Shown here piece after piece: positions 24,401-40,129 of a stretch of DNA of 64,000 nt (position 1 is its first letter; every line of letters begins with the position of its first letter). The notes beneath the pieces were generated by a model. That model saw nothing but the letters and a program-made list of their open reading frames with translations. It ran no database searches and was not told the DNA's origin. Both the position numbers and the translations under genes were made by a program. This DNA is from Xylocopa sonorina (lineage: Eukaryota; Arthropoda; Insecta; Hymenoptera; Apidae), in assembly GCF_050948175.1 (NCBI RefSeq), contig NW_027490150.1, forward strand, positions 555,001 to 619,000, read 5' to 3'.

Positions 24401-24948
24401 TATTATATCTTATATCGAAACATATGAATGAGATGCGATATCGCGATTTAAGAAGCATTACAACTCTATTGTTTCGATACGTAGACATCTGGAAACGTAA
24501 TTTCCTAGAATGGAAGTGTCGCATTCTTATTCAATTGAAGTGTATGCGAGGTATACTTGACACTTCGCAATGAATATTATATCTTATCATGGAACATTGA
24601 AGTGAGGAGCGACATCGCGTTTTAAGAAGCATCAGAACTCTATTGCTATGATACGTAGACATCTCCAAACGCTATTTCCTAGCAAGGAAGTGTAGCATTT
24701 ACATCCTTTTGAAGTGAATACGAGGTATACATAACACTCCACAATGAATATTATATCTTATCATGAAACATAGTAAAGGGATGCGATATTGCGTTTTGAG
24801 AAGCATTAGAACTCTATTGCTTCGATACGTAGGCATCTGCAATCGCTCTTTCCTAGAAAGGAAGTGTCGCATTTACATTCATTTGAAGTGAATACGAGGA
24901 ACACATGAAACTTCGCATTGAATATTATATCTTATCATGCAACGTAGC
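21468..24948. repeat. 20-monomer higher-order repeat, copy 2 (3,481 bp)
   Basis: This is the second tandem copy of the 3,481-bp block. Reading the two side by side I noticed only two substitutions: G at 19,611 to A at 23,092, and T at 19,891 to C at 23,372. The similarity continues to about 24,967 (GATGCGATATCGCG) and then the array returns to unrelated monomers. Such high identity means either a very recent unequal exchange or an assembly duplication. Confidence 0.95.
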
Positions 24949-26959
24949 AATGAGATGCGATATCGCGTTTTAAGAGGCATTAGAACTCTATTGCTTCGAT
25001 ACGTAGACATCTGGAATCGTATTTTCCTAGAAAGGAAGTGTCGCATTTACATTCAATTGAAGTGTAGACGAGAAACACATAACACTTCGCAATGAATATT
25101 ATATCTTATCATAAGACATAGAAATGTGATGCGATATCGCGTTAAGTTCGGAGTATATCGGGTTAAGTTTTAAGATGCACTAGAACTCTACTGCTTCGAT
25201 ACGTAGACATCTGCAACACGCTATTTCCTAGCTAGGAAGTGTCGCATTTACATTCATTTGAAGTGTATGCGATGTATACGTGAAACTTCGAAATGAATAT
25301 TATATCTTATCATGAAACATAGAAATGAGATTCGATATCGCGTTTTGAGAAGCATTAGAACTCTATTGCTTCGATACGTAGACATCTGCAATCGCTATTT
25401 CCTAGCAAGGAAGTATCGCATTTACATTCATTTGAAATGTATGCGAGGTAATATGTGACACTTCGCAATGAATATTATATCTTATCATGAAACATAGAAA
25501 TGAGATGCGACAACTCGTTTTAAGAAGCAATAGAACTCTATTGCTTCGATACGTAGACATCTGCATTCGCTATTTCCTAGCAAGGAAGTGTAGCATTTAC
25601 ATTCATTTGAAATGTATGCGAGGTATGCGTCACACTTCGCAATGAATATTATACCTTATTATGAAACATAGATATGTGCATCTGCAAACGCTATTTCCTA
25701 GCAAGGAAGTGTTGCATTTACATTCTTTTGAGGTGAATACCAAGTATACATGACACTTCGCAGTGACTATTTCATCTTATCATAAAACATAGAAATGAGA
25801 TGCCATATCGCGGTTTTGGAAGCATTAGATCTTCATTGCTACGATACGTAGATATCTGCAAACGCTGTTTCCTAGCCAGGAAGTGTCGCATTTACATTCT
25901 TTTGATGTGAATAAGAGGTTCACATGACGCTTCCTAATGAATATTATCTCTTATCATGAAACATAGAAATATGATGCGACATCTCGTTTTAAGAAGCATT
26001 AGAGCTCTATTGCTTAGATACGGAGACATCTGCAATCGCTATTTCCTAGAATGGAAGTGTCGCATTTACATTCTTATGAAGTGAATACGAGGTGTACGTG
26101 ACACTTCGCAATGAATATTATATCTTATCATGAAACATAGAAATGCGATGCAACATCTAGTTTTAAGAAGCATTAGAACACTTTTGTTTCGATACGCTGA
26201 CATCAGCAAACGCTATTTCCTAGCAATGAAGTGTCACATTTACATTCATTTGACGTGTATGCGAGGTATACATGACACGTCGCAATGAATATTATATGTT
26301 ATCATGAAACATAGAAATGAGATGCGATATCGCGATTTAAAGGGCATTATAAATCTATTAGGACTATACGTAGACATTTGCAAACGCTATTTAATAGCAA
26401 GGAAGTGTCGCCTTTACATTCTTTTGAAGTGAATATGAGGTGCACATGACACTTCGCAATGAATATTATATCTTATCATGAAACATAGATATAAGATGCG
26501 ACATTTTGCTTTAAGAAGCATTAGAACTGTATTGTTTCGATATGTAGACATCTGGAAACGCGATTTCCTAGCAAGGAAGTGTCGCATTTACATTCTTTTG
26601 ATGTGAATACGAGGTATAAGTGACACTTCGCAATGATTATTTTATCTTACCATGAAACATAGAAATGAGTTGCGATATCGCGGTTTAAGAAGCATTAGAT
26701 CTTCATTGCTACGATACGTAGATATCTGCGAACGCTGTTTCCTAGCCAGGAAGTGTCGCATTTACATTCTTTTGATGTGAATACGAGGTATAAATAACAT
26801 TGCACAATGAATATTATATATTATCATGAATCATAGAAATGAGATGCGATATCGCGATGTAAGATGCATTAGAACTTTATTGCTTCGATACGTAGACATC
26901 TGCAAACTCTATTTCCCAGCAAGGAAGTGTCGCATTTACATTCTTTTGAAGTGAATACG

Positions 26960-27870
26960 AGGAATACATGAAACTTCGCAATGAATATTATATCTTATCA
27001 TGAAACATAGAAATGATATGCGATATTGCGTTTTGAGATGCAATAGAAATCTAGTGCTACGATACGCAGAAATCTGCAACGCTATTTAGTAGCACGGAAG
27101 TGTCATATTTGCATTCTTTTGAAGTGAATGCGAGTTATAAATAACATTGCACAATGAATATTATATATTATCATGAAACATGGAAATGAAATGCGATATC
27201 GCGATGCAAGATGCATTAGAACTTTAATGCTTCGATACGTAGATATCTGCAAACTCTATTTCCTAGCAAGGAAGTGTCGCATTTACATTCATTTGAAGTG
27301 TATGCGATGTATACGTGACACTTCGCAATAAATATTATATCTTATCATGAAACATAGAAATGATATGCGATATTGCGTTTTGAGATGCAATAGAAATCTA
27401 GTGCTACGATACGCAGAAATCTGCAACGCTATTTAGTAGCACGGAAGTGTCGCGTTTACATTCATTTGAAGTGTATGCGAGGTATACATAACACTTCGCA
27501 ATGAATATTATATGTTGTCATGAAACATAGAAATGAGATGCGATATCTCGTTTTAAGAAGCATTATAACACGCTTGCTACGATACATAGACGTCTGCAAA
27601 CGCTATTTCCTAGCAAGGAAGTGCCGCATTTACATTCATTTGAAGTGTATGCGATGTATACGTGACACTTCGCAATAAATATTATAACTTATCATGAAAC
27701 ATAGAAATGAGATGCGATATTGCGTTTTGAGATGCAATAGAAATCTAATGCTACGATACGCAGAAATCTGCAAACGCTATTTCCTAGCAAGGAAGTGCCG
27801 CATTTACATTCATTTGAAGTGTATGCGATGTATACGTGACACCTCGCAATAAATATTATATCTAATCATG
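26960..27870. repeat. Local dimer repeats of 347 bp in satellite
   Basis: The rare variant TTTTGAGATGCAATAGAAAT begins at 27,031, 27,378 and 27,725, always 347 bp apart. It alternates with a second monomer type. The CAGAAATCTGCAACGC deletion variant is shared by the first two copies and absent from the third. This is a small two-monomer HOR with three periods. Confidence 0.8.
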
Positions 27871-30800
27871 AAACATAGAAATCAGAAGCGATATCTCGTT
27901 TTAAGAAGCATCAGAACTCTATTGCTACGATACGTATACATCTGCAAACGTTTTTTGCTAGCAAGGAAGTGTCGCATTTACATTCTTCTGAAGTGAATAC
28001 AAGGTATACATAACACTTCGCAATGAATATTATATGTTGTCATGAAACATAGAAATGAGAAGCGAAATCCCGTTTCAAGAAGCATTAGAACTCTATTGCT
28101 TCGATACGTAGACATCTGCTAACGCTATTTCCTAGCATGGATGTGTCGCATTTACATTCTTGTGTAGTGAATTCGAGGTATACATGACACTTCGCAATGA
28201 ATATTACCTCTTATCTCGAAACATAGAAGTGAGATGCGATATCACGTTTTAAGAAGCATTAGAACTCTATTGCTACGTTACGTAGACATCTGCAAACGCT
28301 ATTTCCTAGCGTGGAAGTGTAGCATTTACATTCTTTTGATGTGAATTCGAGGTATACATGACACTTCGCAATGAATATTATATTTTATCATGAAACATAG
28401 AAATGAGATGCGATATCTTGTCTTAAGAAGCTTTAGAACTCTATTGCTACGGTGCGTAGACATCTGCAAACGCTATTTAACAGCAGGGAAGTGTCGCATT
28501 TACATTCATTTGAAGTGTATGCGAGGTATTCATGACATTACGAAATGAATATTATATCTTATCGTGAAATATAGAAATGAGATACGATATCGCGTTTTAA
28601 CAAGCATTAGACCTGTATTGCTACGATACCTAAACATCTGCAAACGCTATTTCCTAGCGAGGAAGTGTCGCATTTACATTCCTTTGAAGTGTATGCGTGG
28701 TATACATGCCACTACGCAATGAATATTATATCTTATCATAACACATAGAAATGAGTTGCGATATCTCGTTTTAAGAAGCATTAGAACTCTATAGCTTCGA
28801 TACGTAGACATCTGCCAACGCTATTTCCTAGCAAGGAAGTGTCGCATTTACATTCACTTGAAGTGTAGACGAGGAATACATAACTCTTCGCAATGAATAA
28901 TATATCTTGTAATGAGACAATGAAATGAGATGCGATATCGCGTTTTAAGAAACATTAGAACTCTATTGCTCCCATACGTCGACATCTGGAAACGTAGTAT
29001 CCTAGAAATAGAGTGTTGCATTTACATTCATTTGAATTGTAGACAAGGAATACATAACACTTCGCAATGAATATTATATCTTATCATAAAACATACAATT
29101 GAGATGCGATATCGTGTTTTAAGCAGCATTAGAACTCTATTGCTATGATACGTAGACATCTGCAAACGCTATTTCGTTGCAAAGCAGTGTCGCATTTACA
29201 TTCTTTTGAAGCGAATGCGAGGTATACATAACACTCCATAATGAATATTATATCTTCTAACGAAACATAGAAATGAGATGCGATGTCGCGTTTTAAGAAG
29301 CATTAGATCTCTGTTGCTTCGATACGTAGACATCTCCAATCGCTATTTCCTAGCAAGGAAGTGTCGCATTAACATTCTTTTGAAGTGAATACGAGGTATA
29401 CATAACACTGCACAATGAATATTATATCCCATCATGAAACATAGAAATGAGATGCGATGTCGCGTTTTGAGAAGCATTAGAACACTAATGCTACGATACG
29501 GAGACATCAGCAGAAGCTATTTCCTAGCAAGGAAGTGTCCCATTTACGTTCATTTGAGTGGTATGAGAGGTATACATGACACTCCACTATGAATATTATA
29601 TCTTACCATCAAACATAGCAATGAGGAGCGATATCGCGATGTAAGAAGCATTAGATCACTATTGCTTCAATACGCAGACATCTGCATTCGATATTTCCTA
29701 GCAAGGAAGTGGCACATTTACATTCTTTTGAAGCGAATACAAGGTATACATAACAATGCACAGTGAATATTATATCTTATTATGAAACATAGAAATTAGA
29801 TGCGATATCTCGTTTTCAAGAAGCATTAGAACTCTATTGCTTCGATACGTAGTCATCTGCAAACGCTATTTCCTAGCAAGGAAGTGTCGCATTTACATTC
29901 ATTTGAAGTGAAGACGAGGAACACATGTCTCTTCGCAATGCATATTATATCTTATCATGAAAAATAGAAATGGGATGCGTTATGGCGATTTAAGAAGCAT
30001 TAGTACTCTGTTGCTTCGGTATGTAGGCATCTGCAAACGCTACTTCCTAGCAAGGAAGTGTCGCATTTACATTCTTTTGAAAGGAATGCGAGGTATAAAT
30101 GACACTTCGCAATGAAAGTTATATCTTATCATGAAACGTAGAAATGAGATGCGATATGACGATTTAAGAAGCATATGAATTCTATTGTTTCGATACGTAG
30201 ACATCTGCAAACGCTATTTCCTAGCAAGGAAGTGTCGCATTTACATTAATTTGAAGTATATGCGAGGTATAAGTGATACTTCGCAATAAATATTATATCT
30301 TATCATAAAACATAGACGTGAGGCGCGATATCGCTTTTTAAGAAGCACTAGATCTCTATAGCTACGACACGTGCACATCTGCGAACGCTATTTCCTAGCA
30401 AGGAAGTGTCGCACTTACATTCATTTGATGTGTATGCGAGGGATACAAGACACTTTGCAATGAAAATTATATCTTATCGTGAAACATAGAAATAAGATGC
30501 GATATCGCGATTTAAGAAGCATTAGGACTCTATTGCTTCGATACGTAGACATCTGCAAACGAATATTTCCTAGCAAAGTAGTGTCGGTCATTTACATTCT
30601 TTTTATGTGAATACGAGGTATACATGAGACTTCGCAATAAATATTATATATTATCATGAAGCATAGAAATGAGATGCGATATTGCGTTTGAAGAAGTGTT
30701 AGAACCCCATTCCTTCGATACGGAGACATCTGCAAACGCTATTTCCTAGCAAGGAAGTGTCGCATTTACATTCCTGTGAAGTGAATAGGAGGTATACATA

Positions 30801-32219
30801 ACATTCCACAATGAATATTATATATAATCATGAAACATAGAAATGGGATGCGATATAGCGTTTTGAGAAGCACTAGAACTCTATTGCCTCTTACGTAGAC
30901 AATTGCATACGATATTTGCTAGCATGGAAGTGTCGCACTTACATTTTTTTGAAAGGAATACGAGGTATACATGACACTTGGCAATGAATACTATATCTTA
31001 CCATGAAAAATTTAAATGTGGTGCGATATGGCGCTTTAAGAAACATTAGCACACTATTGCCTCGATACGTAGACATCTGCAAACGCTAGTTCCTAGGAGG
31101 GAAGTGTCGCATTTACATTCATTTGAAGTGTAGACAAGATATACATAGCACTGCACAATGAATATTATAACTTATCATGAAACGTAGAAGTGAGTTGCTA
31201 TATCGCGAATTAAGAAGCATTAGAAATCTATTGCTTCGATACGTAGACATCTGCAAACGCTACTTCCTAACAAGGAAGAGTCGCATTTACATTCATTTGA
31301 AGTGTATGCGAGGTATACAGGACATTTCGCAATGAATATTATATCTTATCATGATTACATAGAAATGAGATGCGATATCGCGTTTTAAGCAGCATTAGAA
31401 CCCTATTGCTACGATACGTAGATACCTGCAGACGCTATTTCCTAGCAAGGAAGTGTCGCATTTACATTCCTTTGAAGTGAATAGGAGGTATACATAACAC
31501 TCCACAATGAATATTATATATTATCATGAAACAGAGAAATGGGGATGCGATATCGCCTTTTGAGAAGCACTAGAACTCTATTGCTTCTTACGTAGACAAT
31601 TGCAAACGCTACTTCCTAGCAAGGAAGTATCGCATTTACATTCATTTGAGGTGTATGCGAGGTATAAGTGACACTTCTCAATGAATATTGTACCTTATCA
31701 TGAAACATAGAAATGAGATGCGATATCGCGATTTAAGAAGCAGTGGAACACTATTGCTTCGATACGTAGACGTCTGCAAACGCTATTTAATAGCAAGGAA
31801 GTGTCGCGTTTACATTTTTTTGAAGTGAGTACGAGGAATACATAACACTCCACAATGAATATTATACCTTATCATGAAACACAGAAATGAGGTGCTATAC
31901 CGCGATGTAAAAAGCATTAGAACTCTATTGCTTCGATACGTAGACATCTGCAAACGCTTTTTCCCAGCAAGGAAGTGTCGCATTTACATTTACTTGAAGT
32001 GTATGCGAGGTGTACAAGACACGTCGCAATGAATATTATATCTCATCATGACACATAGAAATGAGATGCTACATCGCATTTTAAGAAGCGTTAGAACTCT
32101 ATTGCTACGATACGTTGACATCTGCAAACTCTATTTCCTAGCAAGGAAGTGTCGCATTTCATTCTTTTGAAGAGAATACGAGGTTTACATGACACTTCGC
32201 AATGAATATTACATCATCA

Positions 32220-32880
32220 TGAAGCATAGAAATGAGATGCGATATCGCGTTTTAAGAAGCGTTAGAACCCTATTGCTACGACACGTAGACATCTGCAAAC
32301 ACTATTTTCTAGCAAGGAAGTGTCGCATTTACACACTTTGGAAGTGAATACGAGGTTCACGTGACACTTCGCAATGAATATTATATCCTTTCATGAAACA
32401 TAGAAATGACATCCGATATCGAGATTTAAGAAGCATTAGGACTCTATTGCTTCCATACGTAGATATCTGCAAACGCTATTTCTTAGCAAGGAAGTGTCGC
32501 ATTTACTTTCTCTTGAAGTGAATACGAGGTATACATAACACTTCGCAATGAATATTATATCTTATAATGAAACATAGAAATGAGATGCGATATCGCGTTT
32601 TAAGAAGCGTTTAGAACCCTATTGCTACGACACGTAGACATCTGCAAACACTATTTTTTAGCAAGGAAGTGTCGCATTTACACACTTTGGAAGTGAATAC
32701 GAGGTTCACGTGACACTTCGCAATGAATATTATATCCTTTCATGAAACATAGAAATTACATCCGATATCGAGATTTAAGAAGCATTAGGACTCTATTGCT
32801 TCCATACGTAGATATCTGCAAACTCTATTTCCTAGCAAGGAAGTGTCGCATTTACATTCTTTTGAAGTAAATACGAGGTT
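32220..32880. repeat. Local dimer duplication in satellite
   Basis: Two adjacent dimers of about 348 bp share rare features: AGAACCCTATTGCTACGACACG, ACACACTTTGGAAG (32,331 and 32,680), GAGGTTCACGTGACAC, ATATCCTTTCATG and ACATCCGATATCGAG. The second copy has an extra T in GCGTTTAGAAC, giving an offset of 349. A partial further relative with CGATGAATATCATATCATC occurs near 32,890 and 37,710. Confidence 0.8.
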
Positions 32881-35800
32881 TACATGACACTTCGCGATGA
32901 ATATCATATCATCATGAAACATAGAAATGAAATGCGATATCGCGTTTTAAGAAGCATTAGAACTCTATTTGCTACAATAAGTAGACATCTGCAAATGCTA
33001 GTTCCTAGCAAGGAAGTGTCGCATTTACTTTCCTTTGATGTGAATACGAGGTATACATGACTCTTCGCAATGAATATTATATCTCATCATGAAACATAGA
33101 AATGTGATGCGAAGTCTCGTTTGAAGAAGCATTAGAACCCTATTGTTTCTATACGTAGACATCTGGGAACGCTATTTCCTAGCAAGGAAGTGTCGCATTT
33201 ACATTCTTTTGAAGTGAATACGAGGTATACATGACACTTCGCAATGAATATTATATCTCATCATGACACAGAAATGAGATGCGATATCGCGGTTTAAGAA
33301 GCATTAGAAATCTATTGCTTCGATACGTAGACATCTGCATACGCTGCTTCCTAGCAAGGCAGTGTCGCATTTGCATTTTTTTGAAGTGAATACGAGGTAT
33401 GCATAATACCCCACAATGAATATTATATCTTATCACGAGACATAGAAATGAGATGCGATATCCCGTCTTAAGAAGCATCAGATCCCTATTGATTCGATAC
33501 GCAGTCATCTGCAAACACTATTTCAAGGCAAGGGAGTGTCGCATTTGCATTCTTTTGAAGTGAGTACGAGGTATGCATAATACCCCACAATGAATATTAT
33601 ATCTTATCATGAAACATTGGAATGAGATGCGATATCGCTCTTTAAGAAGCATTAGAACACTATTGCTACGATACGTAGACATCTGGAAAGCTACTTCCTA
33701 GCAAGGAAGTGTCGCATTTACATTCTTTTTAAGTGTAGACGAGATATGCATAACCCTCCTCAATGAATATTATGTCCTATCATGAAACATAGAAATGAGA
33801 TGCGATATCGCGATTTAAGCAGCATTAGAACTCTATTGCTTCGATACGTAGACATCTGCAAACGCTATTTCCTAGCAAGGAAGTGTAGCACTTACATTCT
33901 TCTGAAGTGAATACCAGGTATACATGACACTTGGCAATTAATATTGTATCTTATCATGAAACATGGAAATGAGATGCGATATCTCGTTTCAAGAAGCATT
34001 AGAACCCTGTTGCTTCGATACGTAGACATCTGCCATCGTTATATCCTAGCAAGGAAATGTCGCATTTACATTCATTTGAAGTGTAGACGAGATATACATA
34101 GCACTGCGCAATGAATACTATATCTTATCATGTAACGTAGAATTGAGGTGCGATATCGCGATTTAAGAAGCATTGGAATACTATTGCTTCGATACGTAGA
34201 CATCTGCAAACGCTACTTCATTGCAAGGATGTGTCGCATTTACGTTCTTTTGAAGTGAATACGAAGTATACATGACACTACGCAATGAACAATATATCTT
34301 ATATTGAATCATAGAAATGAGATGCGACATCGCGTTTTAAGTAGCATCAGAACTCTATTGCTACGATTCGTAGACATCTGCAGACGCTATTTCCTAGCAA
34401 GGAAGTGTCGCATTTACATTCTTTTGAAGTGAGTACGTGGTATACATAACACTGCACAATGAATATTATATATTATCATGAAACATAGGAATGAGATGCG
34501 ATATCGCGTTTTAAAAAGCATTAGAACAAAAGTGCTTCAATACCTAGAGATCTGGGTGCGCTACTTCCTAGCATGGAAGTGTGGCATTTGCATTCTTTTG
34601 ACGTATAGACGAGTTACACATAACACTTCGCAATGAATATTGCATCTTATCATGAAATATAGAATTGAAAAGCGATGAATTGAACAGTTGGAAACGCTAT
34701 TTCATAGGAAGGAAGTGTGGCATTTACATTCTTTTGAATTGTAGACGAGACATACATAACACTTCGCATTGAATATTATGTCTTATCATGTAACATAGAG
34801 TTGAGATGCTATATCGCTTTTAAAGAAGCATTAGAACTGTATTGCTTCGAAACGTAGACATCTGGAAACGCGTTTCCTAGGAAGGAAGTGAGGCATTTAC
34901 ATTCATTGGAAGTGTAGACGCGGTATACATATCACTTCGCAATGAATATTATATCTTATTATGAAACAGAAATGAGATGCGATATCGCGTTTTAAGAAGC
35001 ATTAGAACTCCATTGCTTCGATACGTAGACATCTGGAAACGATATTTCCTAGCAAGGAAGTGTCGCATTTACATTCCTTTGAAGTGTAGGCGAGGAATAC
35101 ATAACACTTCGCAATGAATATTATATCTTATCATGGAACATAGAAATGAGGAGCGACATCGCATTTTAAGAAGCATCAGAACTCTATTGCTATGATACGT
35201 ATACATCAGCAAACACTATTTCCTAGCAAGGAAGTGTAGCATTTACATTCTTTTAAAGTGAATACGAGGTATACATAACACTCCACAATGAATATTATAT
35301 CTTATCATGAAACATAGAAATGGGATGCGATATTGCGTTTTGAGAACTATTAGAACTCTATTGCTTCGATACTTAGACATCTGCAAACGCTATTTCCTAG
35401 CAAGGAAGTGTCGCATTTACATTCATTTGAAGTGAATACGAGGTATGCATGTCAATTCGCAATGAATGTTATATCTTATCATGAAACATAGAAATGAGAT
35501 GCGACATCTCGTTTTCAGAAGCATTAGAACACTATGGCTTCGATACGTAGACGTCTGCAAGCGCTATTTCCTAGCAAGGAAGTGTCGCATTTACATTCAT
35601 TTGAAGTGTATACGAGGAATACATGAAACTTCGCAATGAATATTATTTCTTATCATGAAGCATAGAAATGAGATGCGATATTCCGTTTCAAGAAGCATTA
35701 GAACACCACTGCTTCGATAAGTAGACGCCTGCAAACGCTATTTCCTAGCAAGGAAGTGTCGCATTTACATTCCTTTGAAGTGAATAGGAGGTATACATAA

Positions 35801-38800
35801 CACTCCACAATGAATATTATGTATTATCATGAAACAGAGAAATGGGATGCGATATCGCCTTTTGAGAAGCACTAGAACTCTATTGCTTCTTACGTAGACA
35901 ATTGCAAACGCTACTTCCTAGCAAGGAAGTGTCGCATTTACATTCATTTAAAGTGTATACGAGGTATACATAACACTGCACGATGTATATTATATCTTAT
36001 CATGAAGCATAGAAATGAGATGCGATATTGCGATTTCAGAAGCATTAGAAATCTATTGCTTCGATACGTAGACATCTGCAAACGCTACTTCCTAGCAAGG
36101 AAGAGTCGCATTTACATTCATTTGAAGTGTATGCGAGGTATACAGGACATTTCGCAATGAATATTATATCTTATCATGACACATAGAAATGAGATGCGAT
36201 ATCGCGATTTAAGAAGCATTAGAACTCTATTGCTTCGACACGTAGACATCTGCCAACGCTATTTCCTAGGAAGGAAGTGTCGCATTTACAGTCGTTTGAA
36301 GTGTATGCGAGGTATACATGACACTTCGCAATGAATATTATATCTTATCATGAAACATTGAAATGAGATGAGATTTCGCGCTTTAAGAAGCATTGGAACT
36401 CTATTGCTTCGATACGTAGACATCTGCAAACGCTATTTAATAGCAAGGAAGTGTCGCAGTTACATTCTCTTGAAGTGAATACGAAGTATACATGACACTT
36501 CGGAATGAATATTATATCTTATCATGAAACAGAAATGAGATGCGATATCGCGATTTAAGGTGCATCAGAACTCTATTGCTACAATACGTAGACAACTGCA
36601 GACGCTATTTCCTAGCAAGGAGGTGTCGCATTTACATTCAATTGTAGTGAATACGAGGAATACGTAACAGTTCGTAATGAGTACTATTTCTTATCATGAA
36701 ACATAGAAATGAGATGCTATATCGCGTTCTATGAAGCATTAGATCTCTATTGCTTCGATACTTAGGTACCTGCAGACGCTATTTCCTAGTGAGGAAGTGT
36801 CGCATTTACATTCTTTTGTAGTGAATACCAAGTATACATAACACTCCACAATGAATATTATATCTTATCATGAAACATACAAATGAGATGCGATATCGCG
36901 TTTTGAGAAGCATTAGAACTCTATTGCTACGATACGTAGATATCTGCAGACGCTATTTCCTAGCAAGGAAGTATCGCATTTACATTCCTTTGAAGTGAAT
37001 ACGAGGTATATATAACACTCCACAATGAATATTATATTTTATCGTGAAACATAGAAATGTGGATCGATTCGCGTTTTAAGAAGCATTAGAACTCTATTGC
37101 TATGATACATTGACATCTGCAGACGCTATTTCCTAGCAAGGAAGTGTCGCATTTTCATTCTTTTGAAGAGAATACGAGGTTTACAAGACACTTCGCAATG
37201 AATATTACATCATCATGAAGCATATAAGTGACGTGCGGTATTGCGTTTTAAGAAGCTTTAGAACTCTATTGCTACGATAAGTAGACATATGCAAACTCTA
37301 TTCCCCAGCAAGGAAGTGTCGCATTTACATTTTTTTGAAGTGAATACGAGGTTTGCATGACACTTCGCAATGAATATTATATCTCATCATGACACATAGA
37401 AATGAGATGCTATATCGCATATTAAGAAGCGTTAGAACACTATTGCTACGATACGTTGACATCTGCAAACTCTATTTCCTAGCAAGGAAGTGTCGCATTT
37501 ACATTCTTTTGAAGCGAATGCGAGGTATACAGGACACATCGCAATGAATATTATATCTCATCATGACACATAGAAATGAGATGCGATATCGCGTTTTAAG
37601 AAGCGTTAGAACCCTATTGCTACGACACGTAGACATCTGCAAACACTATTTTCTAGCAAGGAAGTGTCGCATTTACATTCTTCTGAAGCGAATACGAGGT
37701 TTACATGACACTTCGCGATGAATATCATATCATCACTAAACATAGAAATAAGATGCGATATCGCGATTTAAGAAGCATTAGAACTCTATTGCTACAATAC
37801 GAAGACATCTGCAAACGCTATTTCCTAGCATGGAAGTGTCCTATTTACATTCTTTTGAAGTGAATACGAGCTATACATGACACTTCGCAATGAATATTAT
37901 ATCTTATCATGAAACATAGAAATGAAATGCGAAGTCTCGTTTTAAGAAGCATTAGAAATCTATTGTTTCTATACGTAGACATCTGGAAACGCTATTTCCT
38001 AGCAAGGAAGTGTCGCATTTACATTCGTTTGAAGTGTTTGTGAGGTACACAAAACACTTCGCAATGAATATTATATCTTATCATGACACATAGATATGTG
38101 ATGCGATGTCGCGTTTTGAGAAGCATTAGAACTCTAACGCTACGATACGTAGACATCTGCAAACGCTATTTCCTAGCAAGCAAGTGTCGCATTTACATTT
38201 TTTTGAAGTGAATACGAGGTATACATAACAATGCACAATGAATATTATATCTTATCATGAAACATAGAAATGAGATGCGAAATCGCGATTTAAGAAGTAT
38301 TAGAACTCTATTGCTTCGGTACGTAGACATCTGGAAACGCTATTTCCTATAAAGGAAGTGTCGCATTTACATTCATTTGAAGCGTAGGTAAGGAATACAT
38401 AATACTTCGCAATGAATATTATATCTTATCGTGAGACATAGAAATGGGATGCGATATCGCGTTTTAAGAAACAATAGAACTCCATTGCTTCGGTACGTAG
38501 TCATCTGCAAACGCTACTTCCTAGCAAGGAAGTGTCGCATTTACATTCATTTCAAGTGTATGCGAGGTATACGTGACACTTCGCAATGAATATTATATCT
38601 TATCATGAAGCATAGAAATGAGATGCGATATCGAGATTTAAGAAGCATTAGAACACTGTTGCTTCGATACGTAGACATCTGGAAACATTATTTCCTAGAA
38701 ACGAAGTGTCGCATTTACATTCAATTGAAGTGAATACGAGGTATACACGAGACTTGCAATTAATATTATATCTTATCATGAAACACAGAAATGAGATGCG

Positions 38801-40129
38801 ATATCGCGTTTTGAGAAGCATTAGAACTCTACTGCTACGATATGTAGATTCCTGCAATCGCTATTTCCTAGCAAGGAAGTGTCGCATTTACATTCTTTTG
38901 AAGTGAATACGATGTATACATAACACTCCATAATGAATATTATATCTTATCATGAAACATAGAAATGAGATGCGATATCGCGTTTTAAAAAGCACTAGAA
39001 CTCTATTGCTTCCATACGTAGACATCTGCCATCGCTATATCCTAGCTAGGAAGTGTCGCATTTACATTCATTTGAAGTGAATGCGAGGTGCATACACGAC
39101 ACTTCCCAATCATTATTTTATCTTATCGTGAAACATAGAAATGAGATGCGATTTCGCGTTTTTAGAAGCATTAGAACTCTATGGCATCTATACGTAGACA
39201 TCTGCAAACGCTACTTCCTAGCAAGGAAGTGTCGCATTTACATTCGTCTGAACTGAATACGAGGTATACATGACACTTCGCAATGGATATTATATCCGAT
39301 CATGAAACAAAGAAATGAGATGCGATATCGCGATTTAAGGAGCATCAGAACTCTATTGCTACGATAAGTAGACATCTGCAAACGCTATTTCCTAGCAAGG
39401 AAGTGTCGCATTTACATTCCTTTGAAGTGAATACGAGGTATACATGACACTCCGCAATGAATATTATATCTTATCGTAAAAGATAGAAATGAGATGCGAT
39501 ATTTCGTTTTAAGAAGCATTAGAACGCTGTTGCTTCGATACGTAAACATCTGTAAACGCTATTTCCTAGCAAGGAAGTGTCGCATTTACATTCATTTGAA
39601 GTGTATGCGTAGTTTGCATGCCACTACGCAATGAATATTATATCTTACCATGAAACATAGAAATGATATGCGATATCGAGATTTAAGAAGTGTTAGAACT
39701 CTATTGTATCGATAAGTAGACATCTGCAAACGCTACTTCCTAGCAAGGAAGTGTCGCATTTACAATCTTTTTGAACTTTCACTTTCATTGAAGTGAATAC
39801 GAGGTATACATAACACTCCACAATGAATATTATATCTTATCATGAAACACAGAAATGAGATGCGATATGGCGATTTAAGAAACATTAGAACTCTTTTGCT
39901 TCGATACGTAGACATCTGCAAACGCTATTTCCTAGCAAGGAAGTGCCGCATTCACATTCTTTTGAAGTGAATACGAGGTATACATAACACATAGCAATGA
40001 ATATTATATCTTATTATGATACATAGAAATGAGTTACGATATCTCGTTTTAGGAAGCATTAGAACTCTAATGCTACGATACGTAGACATCTGCAAACGCC
40101 ATTTCCTAGCAAGGAAGTGTCGCATTTAC

